A stretch of DNA of 64,000 nt, taken from NCBI GenBank assembly GCA_024644595.1, contig JAHEHL010000006.1, positions 1 to 64,000 of the forward strand, read 5' to 3'. Position numbers and translations under genes: made by a program. Numbering within the stretch: the stretch's first letter is position 1; each line of letters opens with the position of its first letter. This DNA comes from Porticoccaceae bacterium (GTDB taxonomy: Bacteria; Pseudomonadota; Gammaproteobacteria; Pseudomonadales; Porticoccaceae). The notes under the pieces were generated by a model. It was not told where the DNA came from and made no database searches. It saw only the letters and a program-made list of their open reading frames with translations. Of this stretch, positions 40,392-49,604 are shown one piece after another.

Positions 40392-41588
40392 TTAATCAGG
40401 CTGATCCGTTTGAGACGGTAAACTTTTATGCAGCACCACAAAGCCCACGATTCCAGACAGCAGGGAGCCGGCAATAATCCCCAACCTCTCATCAAAGAGC
40501 AAATTGACACCGGTCTCTTCAAAGGCCAGAGAGCCGACAAACAAACTCATGGTAAAGCCAATCCCGCACAGCACCGCAACACCGTAGAGATTCCACCAAT
40601 TCATTTGCGCCGGCAACTGCGTCAGTTTCAGTTTTATCGACAACCAACAGAGACCGAAAATACCCACCTGCTTGCCGACAAACAAACCGAGCAAAATACC
40701 GATCGGGACATCATGAAGAAAGTCCTCAACACCGACACCAGTGAGACTGATCCCGGCATTGGCAAACGCAAAAACGGGCAAAACAAAGAATGCCACCACA
40801 GAATGTAGATCGTGTTCGAGATTTTTTAGCGGCGAAATACTCTCATCCGACTTACAGCTAAGTGGAATAAACATCGCCAACACAACACCGGCAAGTGTCG
40901 CGTGCACACCAGACTTCAACGTGGCCACCCACATCACCAAGCCGACGAGTAAATAAGGGCTCTTGGATATCACACCACGGTAATTAAATATCGCCAGCAA
41001 CAGCGTACACAGCGCCGCCGTCACCAACGCCATAACAGAAATTTTTGAGGTGTAAAACAGCGCGATAATCACAATCGCGCCAATATCATCAAAGATCGCC
41101 AACGACGTAAGAAAAATCTTCAACGATGTCGGCACCCGTGACCCTAACAAGGTCAGAATACCCAAGGCAAAGGCTATATCAGTCGCCGCAGGAATCGCCC
41201 AGCCTTGCACGGCAATGGGATCGTGATGATTAAAGTACAGGTACACCAACGCCGGAATCAGCATGCCACCAATCGCACCGATACCAGGTAAAATAATATT
41301 CCGCTTGTCGGACAACTCGCCCTCTATCAACTCCCGCTTTAACTCCAGCCCAACCAGGAAAAAGAATACAGCCATCAGCCCATCGTTAATCCAAAGTAGC
41401 AGCGGCTTGGCAATCTCACCAGGGCCAAGCCGGATCTCGAGTGGCGTCGAAAGCAAAAGCTGGTAGTACCCTTCAAAGGGTGAGTTAGCCATCACGATCG
41501 CCAGCGCAGCCGCGAAGATCAACAGGATGCCACCCGCAGACTCCATCTTTAAAAATGTCGCGACAAATGAACTGGACTGTTTGTGCAT
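40392..41588 (-). CDS. nhaA: Na+/H+ antiporter NhaA
   Basis: INDGLMAVFFFLVGLELKRE, PAATDIAFALGIL. Confidence 0.96.
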   Translation of the reverse strand: MHKQSSSFVATFLKMESAGGILLIFAAALAIVMANSPFEGYYQLLLSTPLEIRLGPGEIAKPLLLWINDGLMAVFFFLVGLELKRELIEGELSDKRNIILPGIGAIGGMLIPALVYLYFNHHDPIAVQGWAIPAATDIAFALGILTLLGSRVPTSLKIFLTSLAIFDDIGAIVIIALFYTSKISVMALVTAALCTLLLAIFNYRGVISKSPYLLVGLVMWVATLKSGVHATLAGVVLAMFIPLSCKSDESISPLKNLEHDLHSVVAFFVLPVFAFANAGISLTGVGVEDFLHDVPIGILLGLFVGKQVGIFGLCWLSIKLKLTQLPAQMNWWNLYGVAVLCGIGFTMSLFVGSLAFEETGVNLLFDERLGIIAGSLLSGIVGFVVLHKSLPSQTDQPD

Positions 41589-41796
41589 TGAGATTCCTTG
41601 CGAAGAAAAAATGTTATTAAAAGTAATAATCGCCGTCCCAGTGTCTCATAAAACAGGGATTAGCGATGCGGGTTCAGCTCACTTTACGTGCCATAGCTCA
41701 AACAAGCTCACCCTTCACCGACTAAATGGCAACTCACAAAATTAACAGTCCATGCAGACCGGCTCTTAACTCGCGAATCAGCTCAGGAAATAGCGG

Positions 41797-41824
41797 TTGA
41801 CCCCCTTTTGATCACTGCTATAAT
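41797..41824 (+). promoter_or_regulatory. strong sigma70 promoter TTGACC-N16-TATAAT
   Basis: Read directly; precedes the structured region and tRNA-Leu. Confidence 0.85.
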
Positions 41825-41828
41825 CGCC

Positions 41829-41990
41829 GCCCGACCCAGAGACGTGCCGTTATCTGTTATGGGTGGGCAATGTAGACAAGGAGCAGGATGCTCGAGTGTC
41901 GTGACGGACAGAACGTCCGGGAACGACCACCCGGACCAGCGCCACGCGCTGGCAAGCAACAATGCAAAGCAAGACTAGCAGCACCGATTT
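41829..41990 (+). ncRNA. candidate structured leader/ncRNA upstream of tRNA-Leu
   Basis: Four successive hairpins: 41829-41838/41860-41868, 41881-41893, 41898-41927, 41936-41952. Confidence 0.55.
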
Positions 41991-41993
41991 TAT

Positions 41994-42080
41994 GCCAGTG
42001 TGGTGGAATTGGTAGACACACGGGATTCAAAATCCCGCGCCCTTAAAAGCGTGCCGGTTCGAGTCCGGCCACTGGTACCA
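41994..42080 (+). tRNA. tRNA-Leu(CAA)
   Basis: GCCAGTG acceptor, anticodon stem CGGGA-TTCAAAA-TCCCG (anticodon CAA), variable arm, GGTTCGAGTCC T-arm, encoded CCA. Confidence 0.95.
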
Positions 42081-42088
42081 TGCATACT

Positions 42089-42127
42089 AAAAAGCCCCTG
42101 CATTCATTAGACTGCAGGGGCTTTTTA
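42089..42127 (+). terminator. Rho-independent terminator after tRNA-Leu
   Basis: AAAAAGCCCCTGCA-ttcattagac-TGCAGGGGCTTTTT. Confidence 0.93.
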
Positions 42128-42224
42128 GTTCTTATCTAGCAATTTCTACATTAATAAGTCAATCCAACGGCACTCCATATCGCACAGATGCCCAAAAGCA
42201 TCATCCTTAGTAAGCTAACGATAT

Positions 42225-43199
42225 TCATATCTCATCCTCCACATTTCTATTATCCCCATCGGCCATGTCTTGATAGGTCAATTCGGCGCCGCCCGCAACG
42301 GCGTCAAAATCCGGCTTGTTGGTGATATAACGTATTACGCCCCCGAGCGCACTCTGCCCGTATAACGTCCCCTACGGCCCTTTCAGCACTTCAATCTGCG
42401 CCATATCCACCAGCTTGATATCCTGATTCTTCAAACCCAGTGGAAAATCATTCACATAGGTGGAGGTGCTTGCGTTGATTGGATCCCCACCGCTGCTGGT
42501 GGCAATCCCTCGAAAAACGGTGGGGCTGAACCCCGCTCCCGACTCGATAACCGTTACCCCCGGGATAGTGGCCATAATTTGATCGTAGGAGGTGATCCCC
42601 ATTTTTTTCATCTGCCCACCGGAAATGGCACTAACCGATAAGCCAGTATCCTGCAAACTGGTTTCGCGCTTGCTGGCGGTGACAATGATTTCTTCCAGCC
42701 CTCTTGATACTCTTTGCTGCTCCTGATCCAGCTCCTCTGCCATCCCATGCTGCACAGTACCGCTTACTAAAAATGCAATAACACTTGTTAAGATATTATT
42801 CTTGAATTTCATATCGCCTTCTCCCTGTCTTTGAAATTGATCATCGGGGCACGCTACCGCCAACTGCTGTGCCGATACTGATTCTGCACTCACAACGGTC
42901 AACACCCCATCAACAAAACCGCCTGTAAACCCGGTGCAGTGCAGTAACTTCGTTACTGCCTGCATCAAGGTGTACTGTCCTGCCATGGGATTTGCCAACC
43001 GTTGCCTTGCCAGGTCATAAGGAAAGAGAAATTGTTCGCCGGTTTGTTTTGCCAGTTGATTCAGGGAAGCTGCGACACTTTGTCTCGGGAGGTCCACGTC
43101 GTAACGGCGTGATTCCTCTTGTGCACAAAGCGACTGTGATACCCCACACCATCCCAGACTGACGACAAGTAGTAATGTCCTCATTCTGACACTTGCCAC
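42225..43199 (-). pseudogene. truncated STN-domain (FecA-type) TonB-dependent receptor
   Basis: STN domain (SVAASLNQLAKQTGEQFLFPYDLARQRL...) then plug; in-frame TAG in KGP*GTLYGQSALGGVIRYITNKPDF; reading frame ends at 42225 with no barrel. Confidence 0.88.
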
Positions 43200-43692
43200 C
43201 GGTTTACTGTTGGCGCTCTCATGTATTTCTCTGCGCCAATTTTTTTCCCATGCAGGCTGTTAACCCCATGGCCACACCCTTCACGATGCGGTCTTGCTGA
43301 GATATAACTTAGCGGGGAAACAAACCCTCTAGTGAGAAATAAATAAAACAGTTTTATATTTTTATGCAGCATATGTCAGGCCATTTCGGATAGCGGTTAC
43401 TTGGTGGCCCGCAAACCGTATTACTCGAGTATAGTTCACGATTAGTTAAGTATCGTTCACGTCCCCTGCCGCTCTCGAACTTCCCCTTTCCGTGTTTTCG
43501 TGTTTCCGCGATTGCGCTTAAACAGGCGGAACGATTGTCTTTTCTTAAAAGTAATTTCTAGATTTACAAGAGAGGAGATAGTTGCGCTCTTGGGTTGCGC
43601 TCTTGAGTTGTGCTAACGATTTCAAATTTGCGCATCGCGCTAATTTTTGTTCCACTTGGGGGCTAACCAATAACCCTATCAGGAAAGATTAT

Positions 43693-43905
43693 ATGTATAG
43701 CCAATATAAAGTTTTACACATCGTCGAAGGTGGCTGCGGCACGGTTCTGCTTGGCTCTTCGGGTTTACCGTTGCAGAAAATTGAAGCAACCTTGAATGAA
43801 GAGGCGAGCAAGGGCTGGCAGGTCGTTTTTCAAGTGATCGAATCCAAGCGTTTCCTGTTGTTCTGGACACGCGAGGCGATGATTGTAACCCTGGGCAAGA
43901 ACTAG
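43693..43905 (+). CDS. DUF4177-like protein
   Basis: MYSQYKVLHIVEGGCGTVLLGSSGLPLQKIEATLNEEASKGWQVVFQVIESKRFLLFWTREAMIVTLGKN. Confidence 0.75.
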   Translation: MYSQYKVLHIVEGGCGTVLLGSSGLPLQKIEATLNEEASKGWQVVFQVIESKRFLLFWTREAMIVTLGKN

Positions 43906-43908
43906 GCT

Positions 43909-44133
43909 GTGCTGAAAAGTCTTTCTGTTAGACTTATTAATGCCTATCAAGAACGAGGCGGCTCGAAGCACTTTTTTGCGATTGAGTGCAATTTCGAGCC
44001 CACTTGTTCTGAATACACCAAGCAGTGCATCGGCAAGTTTGGTGCCATCAAGGGCTGGCGTCTTGGTCTGAAACGTATCGGCCGCTGCTGCGACCCCAAC
44101 TGCCTGCACAAGATATCTGATCCAATTCCATAA
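43909..44133 (+). CDS. yidD: membrane protein insertion efficiency factor YidD
   Basis: CNFEPTCSEYTKQCIGKFGAIKGWRLGLKRIGRCCDPN. Confidence 0.93.
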   Translation: MLKSLSVRLINAYQERGGSKHFFAIECNFEPTCSEYTKQCIGKFGAIKGWRLGLKRIGRCCDPNCLHKISDPIP

Positions 44134-44142
44134 GGTCTCCCG

Positions 44143-44511
44143 ATGTTAACTAATGATGAACTCAACCACAGGGAAAATGCCCTCCGGGACAAGATAGCCG
44201 ACTTGGCCAGTGACACCCGATCCGAGTTTTACCGGCGCCAGCGGGAAAACCTCAAAGATCCGGACACCTATGCCGTTCTCAACTGGTTCTTTGTCTGCGG
44301 GCTACATTACTTTTATCTTGGAAGGTGGGTTCGCGGCGCCTTTAACCTTGGGCTGCTTTTAATTGGTCTGGCCTTTATCGGCTCTTTTGGTATCCCAATC
44401 ATTGTGCTGGTATTGATTATTGAGCTGCCTCAACTGTTTTTCAGCCAGCGGATCGTCAGACAGTATAATCTCGAGATCTCCGAAGCCATTCTGACCGATT
44501 TAAAGGCCTGA
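44143..44511 (+). CDS. TM2-domain-like protein
   Basis: NWFFVCGLHYFYLGRWVRGAFNLGLLLIG resembles TM2 (two TM helices with G-HxFYLG). Confidence 0.75.
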   Translation: MLTNDELNHRENALRDKIADLASDTRSEFYRRQRENLKDPDTYAVLNWFFVCGLHYFYLGRWVRGAFNLGLLLIGLAFIGSFGIPIIVLVLIIELPQLFFSQRIVRQYNLEISEAILTDLKA

Positions 44512-44676
44512 CATTACTCGCCCCTAAAGTCGCTTGAGACCCCAAAAATATTGGTGTTTAAGCATAATAATTTATGGTAATTTCGCGGCTAAACAGGTGC
44601 ATTCGTCGAGCCGTTCTGCAGTATCAAAAGCGCCTATAAAAAAACAATAAAAAAATACGGTCTATAGGTCCACTTT

Positions 44677-45768
44677 ATGAATTCTCTGGTTAATCCTGTC
44701 GAACTAGTCGACGGCTCTGTGCTGCTGCATCTGGATGATGGATGCGATCTCGATTTACCCAATTTGTGGTTGCGCGACAATTGCCCCTGTGACGATTGTC
44801 GAGTGCCGCAAACTCAGGAAAAACGCTTTATCCTGGCATCTGTTCCAGCCGATCTATCACCGAGCGATGTCACAGTTGATAGCCATAACCTGACGATTAC
44901 CTGGCCCGACAGTCACCAGAGCCTGTATCCACTTGATACTCTGCGAGCCCTGATTCAGCCTGAGGTGAAACAGCGGCACTCCTGGCCCGAGAATTTTACC
45001 CCGCAGACGTTTAGCTGGGATTTATTCCTGCATGACAGCAGGGTTTTAATCGAGGCGCTGGAGGAGTTTATGCGCCACGGGGTTATTGTTATCACCGACG
45101 CGCCACAAGAACCTGAAACCCTAGAGTTGCTAGCGCCTGTAACGGGGCCCATTCGTGAGTTGCTGTTCGACCGCATTCACAATGTGTCGGTGGAGGGCCA
45201 TGTTTACAATATTGCTCACACCTCGCTGGGGCTGCCACCACATAATGATTTTGCCAGCTACAGTTTCCCACCCTCGGTGCAGGCGTTACATATGCTGCAC
45301 AATGAAGTGGCCGGCGGTGAATCGATCATTGTCGATGGCTGGGCAGTCGCTGATGATCTGCGCACAGATCACCCGGACTATTTTCAGAGCCTGTGTGACT
45401 TTGCGGTTCCTTTCCGTGAATTCGACGATAACAACGAGACCTATGCAGTTGAACCCATGATCCGATGCGACAGCGATGGCAAGGTTATTAATTTACGTTT
45501 TAGCAATCAGCTGATGCAGATGATCAACCCGCAGCAAAAAGGTATCAGAGAGTTCTATCGCGCCTATCACGAGCTCTGTAACCGGGTTACTGACCCGAAA
45601 TACAAGTCCACTTTTCGTCTGGAAGGCGGTCAGATTATCCTGGTTGCCGCGCACCGTGTTCTGCACGCCCGTGAAGCCTTTAGCCCGACGGGAAGACGGC
45701 ACTTGCAAGATGCTTACTTTGAACTGGATAATCTGGTCAACAAGCTGGTCTGGCTAAAACGACAATAG
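44677..45768 (+). CDS. gamma-butyrobetaine dioxygenase-like 2OG-Fe(II) oxygenase with N-terminal DUF971 domain (BBOX/TmpA-like)
   Basis: NLWLRDNCPCDDCR N-terminal zinc domain; PPHNDFASYSFPPSVQALHML (HxD); ILVAAHRVLHAREAFSPTGRRHLQ. Confidence 0.85.
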   Translation: MNSLVNPVELVDGSVLLHLDDGCDLDLPNLWLRDNCPCDDCRVPQTQEKRFILASVPADLSPSDVTVDSHNLTITWPDSHQSLYPLDTLRALIQPEVKQRHSWPENFTPQTFSWDLFLHDSRVLIEALEEFMRHGVIVITDAPQEPETLELLAPVTGPIRELLFDRIHNVSVEGHVYNIAHTSLGLPPHNDFASYSFPPSVQALHMLHNEVAGGESIIVDGWAVADDLRTDHPDYFQSLCDFAVPFREFDDNNETYAVEPMIRCDSDGKVINLRFSNQLMQMINPQQKGIREFYRAYHELCNRVTDPKYKSTFRLEGGQIILVAAHRVLHAREAFSPTGRRHLQDAYFELDNLVNKLVWLKRQ

Positions 45769-45848
45769 AGCACTTACATAGAGCACTTACATAGAGCACT
45801 GGCCCGAGAACTTACCAGAACATCGAACAGGACATAGAACAGGACATT
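45766..45848. repeat. two adjacent short tandem repeats: TAGAGCACTTACA x2.7 and GAACAGGACATA x2
   Basis: Read directly in the spacer between the 2OG oxygenase and HD genes. Confidence 0.95.
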
Positions 45849-45854
45849 ACGCCC

Positions 45855-46412
45855 ATGCCACAACAGGTCACTTTTACGGCCATGGATCACGCAACCCGTG
45901 ATGACTATGATCTGGTATTTGCCCATGACGCTGAGAATATTGCCACCCAGGCAGGCAGGGTTGTCTCTTGGTTGCAGCAAATGGATGGCGATTCGCCCTA
46001 TCAGATCAGTCGTCTTGATCACTGCCTGCAAACAGCCACCAGAGCGGAGTGCGATGGCGCCGATGAGGAGACTATAGTCTGCGCCCTGCTGCATGATATT
46101 GGTGATGTCATTGCACCGGCCAATCACTCTCAAGCTGCCGCTGCATTATTGCGTCCCTATGTCAGTGACAAGAACCACTGGATTGTGCTCAACCACGGGT
46201 TATTTCAGGGTTATTACTGGATGCATCACTACGACCAGGAGCGCAACATGCGCGACCAGCTGGCCGATCACCCGTATTATCAAGACTGCGTGGATTTTTG
46301 TGCCAACTGGGATCAGTGCTCGTTTGACCCGGCGTATCAGAATCAACCGCTGGCGCATTTTGTGCCGATGATTGAGCGAATTTTCGCTCGCACGCCCGGC
46401 ACCTGTTTGTAG
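45855..46412 (+). CDS. HD-domain protein of the TmpB/PhnZ oxygenase-like type
   Basis: RLDHCLQTATRAE, ALLHDIGD, ANHSQ, LNHGLFQGYYW give His/HD/His/His ligand spacing like HD-domain diiron oxygenases. Confidence 0.75.
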   Translation: MPQQVTFTAMDHATRDDYDLVFAHDAENIATQAGRVVSWLQQMDGDSPYQISRLDHCLQTATRAECDGADEETIVCALLHDIGDVIAPANHSQAAAALLRPYVSDKNHWIVLNHGLFQGYYWMHHYDQERNMRDQLADHPYYQDCVDFCANWDQCSFDPAYQNQPLAHFVPMIERIFARTPGTCL

Positions 46413-46440
46413 CGACATCCGACTGCCGGGTAATGCCTGA

Positions 46441-47439
46441 CTATAGTTCCGGCTCCGGCGGGCGATTGCGCGCCGCTTCTTTTTCCGCTCGTTTCTCTGC
46501 GCGGCGCCGTTCAGTCGCTTCTTGAGCGGCATTGCCTATATGTTCCTCACCACGCTGTTTGGCCAGTGAAATCTGCTTTTGACGCTCAGCAAAACGCTGT
46601 TTTTGCTCTGTGTCGAGGGTGCCAAAACAGTGGTGACAGGAGAGCCCTTCCTGATAGTGTTGGTGCTGCTTTTCCTGCTCAGTAATCGGCATACGGCACG
46701 CGTGGCACTGGTCGTATGAACCGCGTTTGAGATCATGGTCCACTGCGACCCGGTTATCGAAGACAAAACATTCGCCATTCCACAGGGTCTGGTCCGCTGG
46801 CACTTCTTCAAGGTATTTTAAAATCCCGCCCTGCAGATGATAAACCTCTTCAAAGCCCTGCTCTTTCATGTATGCAGTGGATTTCTCACAGCGAATACCG
46901 CCGGTACAAAACATCGCCACTTTCTTGTTCTTTTGCGGGTCGAGATTGGCTTTTGCCCAAGCAGGAAATTCGCGAAAGGTTTTGGTCTTGGGATTAACGG
47001 CATTTTTGAAAGTGCCGATCTCAACTTCATAGTCATTGCGTGTATCAACCAGCACGACATCCGGGTCGCTGATCAGAGCATTCCAGTCCGCCGGTCTGAC
47101 GTAGGTGCCCACAGACCTTTTCGGGTCGATACCCTCAACACCCATGGTCACAATCTCTTTTTTCAGCTTAACCTTGGTGCGGTAGAACGGAATTTCATCG
47201 TGATAGGACTCTTTGGTCTCAATGCCTTCAAGACCGGGCTGCTGAGCCAACCACTCAAGCAGGCGATCAATGCCCTCACGCGTGCCGGAAACAGTGCCAT
47301 TAATCCCCTCATGGGCCAGCAACAGAGTGCCAAAAACATTGTTTTCGGTCATGGTTTTCAATAGAGGACTGCGCAGCGCGGCATAATTGGCCAAGGTTAC
47401 AAACTTATACAGTGCACAGGAGATATACTGCTCGGACAT
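46441..47439 (-). CDS. trhO: tRNA uridine-5-hydroxylase, rhodanese type
   Basis: [47 protein letters not shown]. Confidence 0.95.
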   Translation of the reverse strand: MSEQYISCALYKFVTLANYAALRSPLLKTMTENNVFGTLLLAHEGINGTVSGTREGIDRLLEWLAQQPGLEGIETKESYHDEIPFYRTKVKLKKEIVTMGVEGIDPKRSVGTYVRPADWNALISDPDVVLVDTRNDYEVEIGTFKNAVNPKTKTFREFPAWAKANLDPQKNKKVAMFCTGGIRCEKSTAYMKEQGFEEVYHLQGGILKYLEEVPADQTLWNGECFVFDNRVAVDHDLKRGSYDQCHACRMPITEQEKQHQHYQEGLSCHHCFGTLDTEQKQRFAERQKQISLAKQRGEEHIGNAAQEATERRRAEKRAEKEAARNRPPEPEL

Positions 47440-47684
47440 ACTGGAGGCCTATCAAATACGGTTTACGAATAACATGTGTCGCCGAGAGGATTTTCAGCGC
47501 CGGGCATTATAGCAAATACCGCCAACAAAACAGACCAGCAAACTACTCTGCTCCTAACCCCCCTGCTCCCAACCACCGCATAAAGTGACCAGCCGAACTA
47601 TTTAGGCTAGAGCCGAGTCCTCAAATCCAAGATAATTTAGCGCTAAAAGCAGGCCGTTCATCAAAAAAACTATAAGAGAGTGCT

Positions 47685-48842
47685 ATGCGTACGCCGAATG
47701 ATGTTTCTCGCAACCGTCCATTAACCAGTTTCATTCCGTCCGTGGCTCTGGCCACCATTGCCCTAGTGAGCCTGTTAAGTGGCTGCGGTGGCGGCGGTTC
47801 CGACTCAAATTCCGGCTCGGTACAGACTGTTGACACCAGGCCGCCTGTGATTACTGTTACCGGTTCGAGTAGTGTTGATCACACTCAGGGAGAAACCTAC
47901 ATTGATGAAGGCGCGAGCGCCGTGGATGCTGTCGATGGATTTGTCGATGTCAGCACTTCAGGAACAGTGGGTGACGCTGTCGGCACTTACACGATAACGT
48001 ATACCGCCACGGACAATGCCGGAAACGCCGTTAGCGCAACCCGTACCGTCACCGTTGTAGCAAACAGTAGTGGCAATTCCGGTGGCTCTGCAAGCGGCCA
48101 GGCGATTGACTCCAACAAATGGTTTCACCAGACTCGTCTACCCAATGGCAACTCCTGGTATAACGGTGAGGTCCAGCACTACACAGATCGCACCGCAAAC
48201 GCCTATGTCAGTGACGGCACCTTGAAAATAGTCGCCAAAAAAGAGAGTTACACCGATCAGGGTGTGACCAAGCAATACACCTCGGCACGACTCAATTCTA
48301 AATATGCGTTTACCTACGGCCGTGTTGAAGTGCGCGCCAAATTGCCTGAGGGCCCAGGGACCTGGCCCGCGATCTGGATGCTCGGTAAAAATATTACCGA
48401 ACCCGGCGCTTATTGGCAGACTCAGGGTTTTGGTACAACCGGCTGGCCCGCCTGCGGTGAAGTCGACATTATGGAACACTGGGGAAACAATCAGAACTAT
48501 GTCTCCAGCGCGCTGCATACTCCTTCCAGCTCCGGTGGCACGGTGAATGTTGGCGGCCAGTACATTGGCACAGTTTCTTCAGAATTCCATGTTTACACAC
48601 TGGACTGGAACGCTGACCAAATGATTTTTAGCGTTGATGGTAATGAGCACTACCGGTACGCGCCAAACAGTAAAAACTCATCGACCTGGCCATTTGATGC
48701 CGATCAATACCTGCTGCTAAATTTTGCCGTCGAAGGCAATGCTTTCTTTACTGAGGACGTAATGGAAGTCGATTACGTAAGAGTCTACGCGCCAGAGGCC
48801 AATGCCAATGACCAACCGGTCTGGGCGGATGAATTTAACTAG
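47685..48842 (+). CDS. GH16-family beta-glucanase/laminarinase-like lipoprotein with Ig-like DUF5011/HYR-type domain
   Basis: LLSGC lipobox; PPVITVTG...TYTATDNAGNAVSATRTVTV; GRVEVRAKLPEGPGTWPAIWMLG; catalytic GEVDIMEHWG; WxDEF strand at extreme C-terminus. Confidence 0.92.
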   Translation: MRTPNDVSRNRPLTSFIPSVALATIALVSLLSGCGGGGSDSNSGSVQTVDTRPPVITVTGSSSVDHTQGETYIDEGASAVDAVDGFVDVSTSGTVGDAVGTYTITYTATDNAGNAVSATRTVTVVANSSGNSGGSASGQAIDSNKWFHQTRLPNGNSWYNGEVQHYTDRTANAYVSDGTLKIVAKKESYTDQGVTKQYTSARLNSKYAFTYGRVEVRAKLPEGPGTWPAIWMLGKNITEPGAYWQTQGFGTTGWPACGEVDIMEHWGNNQNYVSSALHTPSSSGGTVNVGGQYIGTVSSEFHVYTLDWNADQMIFSVDGNEHYRYAPNSKNSSTWPFDADQYLLLNFAVEGNAFFTEDVMEVDYVRVYAPEANANDQPVWADEFN

Positions 48843-48898
48843 GAGAATGTCACTGGAGGCGTGTAACCAGTGCCAGGTAACGGGTGTGGACTGGTAAT

Positions 48899-49597
48899 TT
48901 AAAGCCCAAGCGACTGGTTGATATGGTTCAGCGCTTGCAGAGGGCTGGCAGCCTGAGTGATCGGGCGGCCAATCACCAAATAATCACTGCCCAGCCGCAT
49001 TGCATCACTGGGCGTTACAATTCGGCGTTGATCATCGGCAGCGCTATCTGCTGGCCGAATCCCCGGCGTCACCAGCTGAAACTCACTGCCCAGTGCCGAT
49101 TTTAACGCGCTCGCTTCCTGGGCCGAGCAGACCACACCATGCAAACCGCAACTCTGGGTCAACTGCGCAAGATGCAGCACCTGCTCACTTGGACTGCGCT
49201 GAATACCAATCTCGAGCAGATCAGATGCATCCATGCTGGTAAGCACCGTCACGCCAATCAGCAGCATCTCGCTGCGCTGCTTTTCCAGTGCTTCGCGCGC
49301 GGCACTCATCATACGGCTGCCACCGGATGCATGAACATTGGTCATCCACACACCCAGATCTGCTGCTGCACTGACTGCCTTGGCGGCTGTGTTGGGGATA
49401 TCGTGAAATTTGAGATCGAGAAAAACATCAAAACCGCGATCGACTAGCCCTTTCACCAGCTCCGGACCCGCCGCAGTAAATAGCTCCTTGCCAACTTTGA
49501 GCCGGCACTGACCGGGTTCAAGCTGCTCCGCTAGCGCTAACGCGGCATTCTGACTATCAAAATCGAGGGCGACAATTACCGGGGCAGCAAAACTCAT
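48899..49597 (-). CDS. pyrF: orotidine 5'-phosphate decarboxylase
   Basis: [40 protein letters not shown]. Confidence 0.96.
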   Translation of the reverse strand: MSFAAPVIVALDFDSQNAALALAEQLEPGQCRLKVGKELFTAAGPELVKGLVDRGFDVFLDLKFHDIPNTAAKAVSAAADLGVWMTNVHASGGSRMMSAAREALEKQRSEMLLIGVTVLTSMDASDLLEIGIQRSPSEQVLHLAQLTQSCGLHGVVCSAQEASALKSALGSEFQLVTPGIRPADSAADDQRRIVTPSDAMRLGSDYLVIGRPITQAASPLQALNHINQSLGL

Positions 49598-49604
49598 CAG
49601 CGGA

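Noticed and set aside
41881-41952. Calling the structured region upstream of tRNA-Leu a CsrB/RsmZ family sRNA
   Set aside because: Only one GGA is clearly in a hairpin loop and the others are largely paired or single-stranded without repeated stem-loops; left as unassigned ncRNA/leader.
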